Positions 1 through 5,312 of a stretch of 10,081 nt of DNA are shown here, piece by piece. Within the stretch, counting starts at the first letter, position 1. Each line of letters starts with the position of its first letter. The stretch is from contig CAIXGT010000144.1 of NCBI GenBank assembly GCA_903919105.1, forward strand, positions 1 through 10,081. The letters run 5' to 3'. A model generated the notes under the pieces. The model searched no databases, was not told the DNA's origin, and saw only the letters and a list, made by a program, of their open reading frames with translations. This DNA is from an uncultured Spartobacteria bacterium (GTDB taxonomy: Bacteria; Verrucomicrobiota; Verrucomicrobiae; Chthoniobacterales; UBA6821). The position numbers were made by a program, and so were the translations under genes.

Positions 1-71
1 AGCGGGTGAAGGGAATCGAACCCTCGTCTCAGGCTTGGGAAGCCCACATTCTACCATTGAACCACACCCGC
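1..71 (-). tRNA. tRNA-Gly (anticodon CCC)
   Basis: Read on the minus strand, this 71-nt stretch folds as a complete cloverleaf. The acceptor stem is GCGGGTG with CACCCGC and the discriminator is U at position 1. The D arm is GTTC...GAAT, the anticodon loop is TTCCCAA with CCC at positions 34-36, and the T arm carries GTTCGATT. No CCA is encoded within the window, which begins at the discriminator base. The 5' end lies only 8 bp after the stop codon of the upstream pilin gene, with no terminator between them, so co-transcription with that gene is possible. The anticodon stem contains two G-U type pairs, which is tolerable. It would decode GGG. Confidence 0.95.
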
Positions 72-79
72 GAAAAACT

Positions 80-634
80 TCAGTCCCAAGAATTGATCAG
101 ATATTGCTTGGATCCGTTGGTCCAGACAGTCCAGACGCCGACATGTTTGGTGATGTTGGTGCTGTTGGTCGCGGCTCCAATGGAAGGCTGATAAGGCACA
201 TTGGAAAGTTGGTTGACGTAGTTCGTGTCCAGGGCCAGGGCATAAACATTTGTCCAAGGATCGCAGAATCCACTGGCATTGGTTCCGCCTTTACCGTTCT
301 TCCAAGCAGTGGCCTCCAGAAAGAGGACCCCCCGAGGATTGTTCACGGCATCGTTCGTCGTGCAGAGAATGCTAACCAGAGCCGAGTCGACTTTTCCGGA
401 AGTATTGCTCGGCAATCTCCCGTATTCGGTCTCGTAGGCAGTGATCGCCGTAGCAAGCTGAACCGACTGGTTCTTGGCCGTGGTTTTCTTGGCGGAATTA
501 AAGGCCGACTGGGCGGCGGGAAAGAGAAGCCCTGCGAGGATGGCGATGATGGCAATCACCACAAGCAACTCGATCAGCGTGAAGGCAGAGTACTTTTTTC
601 TGGATCTTGCAGGGGAGGTCGGGAGGAGTTTCAT
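80..634 (-). CDS. Type IV pilin / GspG-like pseudopilin
   Basis: This 184-aa protein has a class III (prepilin) signal. A short basic leader (residues 1-17, ending RSRKKYSA) is followed by FTLIELLVVIAIIAILAGLL, with Phe18 at +1 and the conserved Glu22 at +5. A prepilin peptidase would cut after Ala17. The hydrophobic helix at 18-40 anchors the subunit in the inner membrane and packs into the pilus core. The C-terminal DPW...Y section (125-131) resembles the calcium-loop region of type II secretion major pseudopilin GspG, but the match is loose. I chose the ATG at 634 because it gives a leader of normal length. The reading frame is open to 772, but that longer form would overlap the start of the divergent RNase R gene. 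No secretion-system neighbours are visible, so this could be one of the many orphan pilin-like proteins typical of PVC bacteria. The prepilin assignment is firm, the exact role is not. Confidence 0.85.
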   Translation of the reverse strand: MKLLPTSPARSRKKYSAFTLIELLVVIAIIAILAGLLFPAAQSAFNSAKKTTAKNQSVQLATAITAYETEYGRLPSNTSGKVDSALVSILCTTNDAVNNPRGVLFLEATAWKNGKGGTNASGFCDPWTNVYALALDTNYVNQLSNVPYQPSIGAATNSTNITKHVGVWTVWTNGSKQYLINSWD

Positions 635-713
635 TCCATTACTTTCTGCCGACTCGATTCCCGTACAAGCATTTTCTTGTTTGCTCGGCGAAGAAAGCAT
701 CAGATGGTGACAC

Positions 714-3143
714 GTGCCCAAGATCAGCCCGCGCGGCCTTAAGAAAACAAAGCATTCAAAACCTTCCGGCAAAACCTCGCCCGGTAAGCCGCGGAGCGAT
801 CGTCCCTCAACACCTCGGCAGAAAAAAGACCGAGCGGAAAAGGGATCGCCTCGGCGGAGAGCCGATCAAAAACAGCATAAGGCCCGCATCGCCAAGCCGT
901 CCGATGCATCACGCTCATTCCCTACTCGTGGGTCGTCGGAACGCTTGAATGAGCGTTTGGTCGCCGATCTTCTCCCTCTGCTGGAGGGAGAACCGCTCCA
1001 GGCCGCCGGCATCGCCAGCGCCCTGCGCCTGGATCGGAGTAATTTTCCCCTCTTGGATCAAACCCTCACCGCCCTGGAACGGGCAGGGCGCATCGTCAGG
1101 GTGCGCAAAGATCACTACATCCTGCCCGAGACCGCCGATCTCTTCACGGGCAAGTTGCAGATCCATGCCGGCGGATCCGGCCACGTGCTGGCGGATCTGG
1201 AGGGTGGCAAGGATCTCTTTATCTCCGCGGATAATCTTGGCACCGCACTCAATGGCGATCGCGTCGTGGCGCGCCTCATCCATCAACCCCGCTTCCACGG
1301 CCGGCCGCGCCGCGACGGCCGTCAGGAAGGGCGTATCATCAGGGTCGTGGAGAGAGTCGGCACACCGGTCGTCGGCACGCTCCAGAAGACGACAAATTTC
1401 TATCATGTTGTCGCCGATGACCCGCGCTTTCCCCGAACACTCTATGTCCCTTCTCCCGAAGGGGCGAAGGTGGGGGAGAAAGTCGTCGCCCAACTCGACC
1501 GCTGGGAGAACAGCCAGGTCAACCCCGAGGGACATATTGTCGAAGTGTTGGGAGCAGCGGATGCTCCCGGCGTCGACATGCTCTCCGTCATCCACAAGCA
1601 CGGCCTGCCACGCGAGTTTCCAGCTCCAGTCAGCATCGAGGCCGAAAAGTTCGGGAGCTCCATCACGGCTCGCGACCTCGTCGGTCGTGAAGATCTCCGC
1701 GACCATAGCATCATCACCATCGATCCCGACACGGCACGCGACTTCGACGACGCCATCGAGGTACAGCCCACCGACTATGGCTGGGAAGTGGCCGTCCACA
1801 TCGCCGACGTCTCCCATTACGTGAAGCCCGGCACGGCACTGGACAAAGAGGCCCGCAAACGAGGTAACAGCGTCTACCTTGCCGACCGCGTCATCCCGAT
1901 GCTCCCTGAAAATCTCTCCAACGGCCTCTGCAGCCTACGTCCTGACGAGGATCGGCTGGCCTTCAGCATCTTTGCACAGATCAACCGGGATGGGAGCGTG
2001 CGCAAGGTACGCTTTGGCCGCTCCGTTATCCGCAGCTCGGCTCGCCTCACTTACCGTCAGGCGCTCGCGATACTCGAATCCCCCCCGACCGACGAGGTGA
2101 GCCGTCGCGTCCATACGGCGTGGGACTGCTCCTCCACTCTGCGGAAGAGGCGCTTCGCCGCGGGAGCCCTCGATCTCGAGATGCCCGAGGTGAAGGTCTG
2201 GCTCGATAAGGAGGGGCATCCCGTGAAACTCGAACTCGTCGAGAACGACATCTCCCACCAGCTCATCGAGGAGCTGATGCTTCTTGCCAACGAACAGGTC
2301 GCACGACATCTCAAGCGTAAGAACCAGCCCAATATCTTTCGCATCCACGAGAAACCCGAGCCCGAAAAGCTCGACGAGTATCGGGAGCTCGCCGCCACAT
2401 ACGGTGTCAAAGCAGGCGATCTGAACAACCGGGCCGAGTTGCAGAAGCTGCTCGATGGCCTCAAGGGAAAGCCCTACGCCAGCGCCTTGAAGATCGGCCT
2501 GCTTAAGAGCCTGAAGCGCGCGCGCTACTCCCCCGATCCGCTCGGTCATTTCGGCCTCTCCAAGTCTGACTACAGTCATTTTACGAGCCCCATCCGCCGC
2601 TATGCGGATCTCCTGACTCACCGGTCGCTCGCCCGCGATCTGGATCCGAAACAGCACGGCCCGCTCTCCACGGACCTGGGTCCAGTCAGCGAGCACCTCT
2701 CCTCCACCGAGCGCACCGCCGCAGATGCTGAGAAAGAATCGGTCCGGCTCAAGAAGCTCGAGTACTTTGGCAAGCTTGCCGAGGCGTCCACCGAGGGAGG
2801 TGTCGCGCCCACCTTCGCCGCCAAGGTGATAGAGGCCCGCAACTACGGCCTGCTGGTCGAGCTTCCCGAAGCCATGATGTCAGGCCTCGTGCCGGTTTCC
2901 TCCATGGACGACGACTTCTATATCTTCGACGGGCCCCGCTCCCGCCTTGTTGGAAAGAATTCCCGAAAAGTTCTGAAAGCCGGTGACGAACTCCGTGTCC
3001 AGGTCGCCCGCGTCGATCCGTTCAAACAGCAGATCGACTTCAAGATCGCCAAGGAGCTGCGTGCGGGAAAATCCATGAAGCCTCAAAGCTCTCGCGGGTT
3101 GCACGGCGGAAAGGCCGACTTCATGGAGGGGCTGACCTGGTGA
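714..3143 (+). CDS. rnr: Ribonuclease R (RNB-family 3'-5' exoribonuclease)
   Basis: This is a processive 3'-5' hydrolytic exoribonuclease that degrades structured RNA, including mRNA, rRNA fragments and tmRNA-tagged messages. The 809 aa match a usual length of about 700-810. A Lys/Arg-rich tail (1-75) precedes a winged-helix region (about 78-140). Two cold-shock-like OB domains follow (about 145-275), then the RNB catalytic domain (about 320-650). Its signature IDPDTARDFDDA holds the metal-binding aspartates D337, D343, D345 and D346. Next come HIADVSHYV (362-370) and the late RNB motif HFTSPIRRYADLLTHR (622-637). An S1 domain occupies about 698-780, followed by a short basic tail. The start is GTG at 714. 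It has no strong Shine-Dalgarno, so a start further inside the basic extension cannot be excluded. The gene diverges from the pilin gene across 79 bp and is followed 79 bp later by bioB on the same strand, without an obvious terminator. Confidence 0.96.
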   Translation: MPKISPRGLKKTKHSKPSGKTSPGKPRSDRPSTPRQKKDRAEKGSPRRRADQKQHKARIAKPSDASRSFPTRGSSERLNERLVADLLPLLEGEPLQAAGIASALRLDRSNFPLLDQTLTALERAGRIVRVRKDHYILPETADLFTGKLQIHAGGSGHVLADLEGGKDLFISADNLGTALNGDRVVARLIHQPRFHGRPRRDGRQEGRIIRVVERVGTPVVGTLQKTTNFYHVVADDPRFPRTLYVPSPEGAKVGEKVVAQLDRWENSQVNPEGHIVEVLGAADAPGVDMLSVIHKHGLPREFPAPVSIEAEKFGSSITARDLVGREDLRDHSIITIDPDTARDFDDAIEVQPTDYGWEVAVHIADVSHYVKPGTALDKEARKRGNSVYLADRVIPMLPENLSNGLCSLRPDEDRLAFSIFAQINRDGSVRKVRFGRSVIRSSARLTYRQALAILESPPTDEVSRRVHTAWDCSSTLRKRRFAAGALDLEMPEVKVWLDKEGHPVKLELVENDISHQLIEELMLLANEQVARHLKRKNQPNIFRIHEKPEPEKLDEYRELAATYGVKAGDLNNRAELQKLLDGLKGKPYASALKIGLLKSLKRARYSPDPLGHFGLSKSDYSHFTSPIRRYADLLTHRSLARDLDPKQHGPLSTDLGPVSEHLSSTERTAADAEKESVRLKKLEYFGKLAEASTEGGVAPTFAAKVIEARNYGLLVELPEAMMSGLVPVSSMDDDFYIFDGPRSRLVGKNSRKVLKAGDELRVQVARVDPFKQQIDFKIAKELRAGKSMKPQSSRGLHGGKADFMEGLTW

Positions 3144-3222
3144 TGAGGCACAACCTAGGCTAGCTTTTCCGAGCGCAAAACACTTCTACTCCCGAGCCTC
3201 CTTGCCATAGTCTTTTGGGATC

Positions 3223-4197
3223 GTGAGCAGCACATCCCACCCCATCTCCATCGACCAACTGGAGGAAATCTACCGTTCCCCGTTCTTTGACCTCATCCAG
3301 CGCTCCCGCTCGGTCCATCTCCAGAATTGGGATGAGGACAATGTCCAGCTCTGCACCCTGCTGAGCGTGAAGACGGGCGGCTGCAGCGAGGACTGCTCCT
3401 ACTGTGCCCAAAGCTCCCGCTACAAGACGGGAGTCGAGGCCGGGAAACTCATGGGTTGTGATGAGATCCTTCCTCTTGCTAGGCAAGCCCGAGAGAGCGG
3501 CACAACACGCTTCTGCATGGGCGCTGCGTGGAAGGGAGTCAAGTCGGGCGACAGCCGCTTCAACTCGATGCTCGAGACCGTTCGCGAAGTCAGCAAGCTT
3601 GGCATGGAGGTCTGCGTCACCCTAGGCCAACTAGGAGACGAAGAGGCGCGTCAACTCAAGGAAGCTGGTGTCACTGCCTACAATCATAACATTGATACAT
3701 CTCCGGAGTTTTACCCGCAGATTGTCTCCAGCCATACCTTCAACGACCGACTTAACACCATCTCCTCGGTTCAGAAAGCCGGGATGGCTGTCTGCTGTGG
3801 CGGTATCATCGGGATGGGTGAGACGGAACGAGACCGTCTCCGCATGCTGGAGGTCCTCTGCGGATTCAATCCGCCGCCGGAGAGCGTACCCATCAACTGC
3901 CTCATGGCCATGCCCGGTACCCCGCTGGAGGAACAGCCCGTTGTCGATATCTTCGAACTCGTCCGACTGATTGCCACGACACGCATCATGCTGCCGAAGG
4001 CCCGAATCCGACTCTCTGCAGGTCGTACCCGTCTGACCCGCGAAGGGCAGGCACTCTGCTTCTTTGCCGGGGCAAACTCCGTGTTCTATGGTGACAAACT
4101 CTTAACGGCGGCCAATCCCGGAACCAATGACGATCTCGACCTGCTCCGCGCCATCGACCTTGCTCCCATGGAGCAGGGCGTGCCCGCAGCGGTTTAA
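3223..4197 (+). CDS. bioB: Biotin synthase (radical SAM)
   Basis: Biotin synthase inserts sulfur into dethiobiotin in the last step of biotin synthesis, using S-adenosylmethionine and two iron-sulfur clusters. The radical SAM CxxxCxxC motif is C54, C58 and C61 (GGCSEDCSYCAQSSRY). The ligands of the sulfur-donating [2Fe-2S] cluster are also present: C98 (FCMGAAWK), C131 (EVCVTLG), C191 (VCCGGIIGMGE) and R263 (RIRLSAGR). The NHN motif (YNHNIDTS, 153-160) is intact. At 324 aa it is slightly shorter than E. coli BioB but complete to the usual C-terminus. The start is GTG at 3223, since no in-frame ATG lies nearby; a weak GGGA lies only 2 bp upstream. No other bio genes are in the window. The stop codon is 5 bp before the left attachment repeat, so before integration bioB would have been followed 9 bp later by tRNA-Arg. 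Confidence 0.97.
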   Translation: MSSTSHPISIDQLEEIYRSPFFDLIQRSRSVHLQNWDEDNVQLCTLLSVKTGGCSEDCSYCAQSSRYKTGVEAGKLMGCDEILPLARQARESGTTRFCMGAAWKGVKSGDSRFNSMLETVREVSKLGMEVCVTLGQLGDEEARQLKEAGVTAYNHNIDTSPEFYPQIVSSHTFNDRLNTISSVQKAGMAVCCGGIIGMGETERDRLRMLEVLCGFNPPPESVPINCLMAMPGTPLEEQPVVDIFELVRLIATTRIMLPKARIRLSAGRTRLTREGQALCFFAGANSVFYGDKLLTAANPGTNDDLDLLRAIDLAPMEQGVPAAV

Positions 4198-4201
4198 GTT
4201 T

Positions 4202-4244
4202 ACTTTGCGCTCGTAGCTCATCGGATAGAGCAGGGGTTTTCTAA
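4202..4244 (+). repeat. attL: direct repeat with 5' half of tRNA-Arg
   Basis: These 43 bp are identical to 10001-10043. They consist of 5 bp (ACTTT) plus nucleotides 1-38 of tRNA-Arg(UCU), ending at the last base of the anticodon loop. After that the sequence diverges from the tRNA (GACGATC instead of ACCCTTG), so this copy is a truncated tRNA that cannot fold. If recombination occurred in the anticodon loop, this is the chromosome's original 5' half, cut off from its 3' half by the insertion. It follows the bioB stop codon closely and may still be transcribed from the bioB promoter as a tRNA fragment. Confidence 0.93.
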
Positions 4245-4366
4245 GACGATCAGGCAGTGCGTCCGGGCATTTTTTGAAATGTCACGAAAGCACCTTTGCA
4301 CGAGGGGAGATGAGCAGCAGCACCCGGAAACCTTGATTTCATGGGACTGCACAGACATTCCCGAAA

Positions 4367-4375
4367 CTTGCACAA
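4367..4375 (-). promoter_or_regulatory. Putative integrase arm-type site (single copy)
   Basis: CTTGCACAA is the exact reverse complement of the 9-mer TTGTGCAAG found twice at 4502-4522 and again beside the integrase gene. Looser relatives occur at 4295-4302 (TTTGCACG) and 4347-4354 (CTGCACAG). Together they make a left arm with sites in both orientations, as in lambda-type attP arms. The assignment rests on repeat position and identity only. Confidence 0.5.
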
Positions 4376-4391
4376 ATCTTTCACCCCGTTT

Positions 4392-4418
4392 TTCCAAGGG
4401 TCTGATTGACCCTAGGAA
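4392..4418. repeat. Hairpin / inverted repeat in the left arm
   Basis: The arms TTCC-A-AGGGTC and GACCCT-A-GGAA pair over 10 bp with one internal A-A mismatch around a 5-nt loop (TGATT). The T run lies 5' of the stem on the plus strand, and an A run follows it on the minus strand, so it is not a standard intrinsic terminator in either direction. It could be a structured-RNA element, a protein-binding site or a single-strand origin feature. Nothing nearby decides between these. Confidence 0.5.
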
Positions 4419-4501
4419 CCATCCACAAACGCCAGAAAGATTCTGATAACCCTTTGCTTCAGGCGCTACCAAAAGAGAGCAGGAGCACCCCAGAAGCGCA
4501 C

Positions 4502-4522
4502 TTGTGCAAGGGATTGTGCAAG
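4502..4522 (+). promoter_or_regulatory. Left integrase arm-type sites (tandem pair)
   Basis: Two exact TTGTGCAAG copies lie at 4502-4510 and 4514-4522, with a 12-bp period. The 20-mer TGTGCAAGGGATTGTGCAAG (4503-4522) recurs exactly, on the opposite strand, at 9932-9951, the other end of the element. A paired, inverted arrangement flanking the core sites is what the N-terminal domain of a lambda-type tyrosine recombinase binds. Confidence 0.65.
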
Positions 4523-4736
4523 TATCCATCAGCTTTTCCCCTCCCCCCTTGTGTTTCTTGTCGCCGGTTTCTGACACCGGGGAGACCTCACGACACGATC
4601 AGCCAGCGCTAGGAAGCGGCACATAACGCACCCGTGCGGAACTGCGTTGCGTTCGTACCAGATACGCACCCTCTCCGTTTTACAGTGGGAGACCCAAGCA
4701 AGGCGCCAGCACCAAGACGAAAGAGATTCCTTTACG

Positions 4737-5135
4737 CTATTTCATGACGCATTTCCAGAATCGTTCAGAGGCATCATCAGGCCAGTCACACGGGTCTTCA
4801 CCAAAGACGCTAATGCACCACGCCTCTTCCCCAAAGTCACCTGCCCCATACTTGGAACGATTAGCCTGCCGGCGTTCCTTGTCTGCAATCACATGGCACG
4901 CATGGCAAAGCGCCTGCAAGTCTTCATCCCATTCATGCCCGAATCGCTCGTAGGTCAGATGGTGGACTTCCAGCTTATAGCCACTGGTGCGGCAGCGTTC
5001 ACAGAAACCCCGTGCCCGGCGACGAATACGGGGAGCGATTTCATGTGACCAGTCCCAGCGCCGCATTCTGTCTGCATAGGGTAGCTTTCCAGGGTGCGGT
5101 TGTTCTCCCAGATAGGGAAAGAGGAAATCATTCAT
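4737..5135 (-). CDS. HNH endonuclease family protein
   Basis: This 132-aa protein has a compact HNH (beta-beta-alpha metal) nuclease fold. A zinc knuckle is formed by C45/C48 (CERC) and C77/C80 (CHAC). The metal and catalytic histidines lie in LEVHHL (H58, H59) and after the second CxxC (H81). The Asn position of the motif appears to be Asp/Glu (WDEDLQALCHAC), a common variant. HNH proteins of this type cut double-stranded DNA; in phages they may sit by packaging genes, act as homing enzymes or restrict other DNA. It is the last gene of the minus-strand cluster after the primase-helicase. Codon ATG 5135 is used. A strong TAAGGAG occurs 18 nt upstream, which is too far for ideal spacing; a CTG at 5138 is the only nearer in-frame alternative. 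The nuclease call is solid, the substrate is unknown. Confidence 0.85.
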   Translation of the reverse strand: MNDFLFPYLGEQPHPGKLPYADRMRRWDWSHEIAPRIRRRARGFCERCRTSGYKLEVHHLTYERFGHEWDEDLQALCHACHVIADKERRQANRSKYGAGDFGEEAWCISVFGEDPCDWPDDASERFWKCVMK

Positions 5136-5147
5136 CAGTTGATATTT

Positions 5148-5312
5148 TTAGAACTCCTTAAAAGAACTGTCACAACTGTCACAAAGACTCTGAAAGCTCA
5201 TAGAATCAGGCCCGATGAGGTGACGGTAGAAGCGCAAAGCGCCGTCATGTGCCGTCACTGTGACAGTGCCACGGTGAAATAATCCAGAGAGGGGAGGGAG
5301 AGACGGCATCAT
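5148..5312 (-). CDS. Possible 54-aa ORF coupled to the primase gene
   Basis: An ATG at 5312 overlaps the primase-helicase stop codon as ATGA, and the frame stays open to 5148, 12 bp before the HNH start. Position and overlap are what translational coupling would look like, and the TAAGGAG at 5160-5154 lies at its 3' end. Against it, much of the peptide (TVTVTA, CDSCDS) is a direct translation of the GTGAC repeats, there is no Shine-Dalgarno of its own, and I recognise no domain. It may simply be the open frame left by a replication-site region. Confidence 0.25.
   Translation of the reverse strand: MMPSLPPLSGLFHRGTVTVTAHDGALRFYRHLIGPDSMSFQSLCDSCDSSFKEF
5169..5258. repeat. GTGAC iteron-like cluster, left (candidate crr/ori)
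   Basis: Five exact GTGAC cores lie within 86 bp: inverted at 5169-5173, 5178-5182 and 5244-5248, direct at 5220-5224 and 5250-5254. A one-base variant (GTCAT) is at 5234-5238. The extended form is DGTGAC(A/G)G, with TGTGACAG present three times. The last two copies form the palindrome CACTGT-G-ACAGTG (5246-5258). The first two are spaced 9 bp apart. The cluster lies just downstream of the primase-helicase gene and matches the motif of the cluster at 8483-8583. By analogy with phage P4 it may be bound by the primase-helicase as part of a split replication origin. It is also the segment where a short ORF reads through. Confidence 0.6.

Larger units (their letters stand above)
4245..4736. other. 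Non-coding left arm of the element (492 bp)
   Basis: No convincing protein gene lies here. The open frames that cross it either read through the attL tRNA sequence or through integrase-type repeats, and none shows a recognisable domain. The region holds three exact copies of TTGTGCAAG (one inverted at 4367-4375, two direct at 4502-4522). It also holds a near-perfect hairpin at 4392-4418 and weaker short stems at 4564-4580 and 4625-4648. The first half probably works as an attachment-site arm. The rest (about 4530-4736) shows nothing I can name and could encode a small RNA or carry regulatory sites. Confidence 0.6.

Noticed and set aside
635..772. Upstream extension of the pilin gene to 772
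   Set aside because: It would add 46 residues before the prepilin leader and overlap the start of rnr; prepilin leaders are short.
915..1817. 300-aa frame antisense to rnr
   Set aside because: It is a GC-rich shadow frame of a clearly conserved enzyme, with no recognisable domain.
4392..4418. Intrinsic terminator
   Set aside because: The stem is good, but no T run follows it on either strand.
4218..4577. 119-aa minus-strand frame crossing attL
   Set aside because: Its last residues are translated from the tRNA half and other parts from the integrase arm repeats. It is unusually Cys-rich, has no known domain and would join chromosome and element sequence.
4647..5048. 133-aa plus-strand frame opposite the HNH gene
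   Set aside because: It is antisense to a gene with intact zinc and catalytic residues and has no motif of its own.
5169..5258. CRISPR-like repeat array
   Set aside because: The repeats are about 8 bp, in both orientations and irregularly spaced, with no spacers or cas genes. They fit iterons better.
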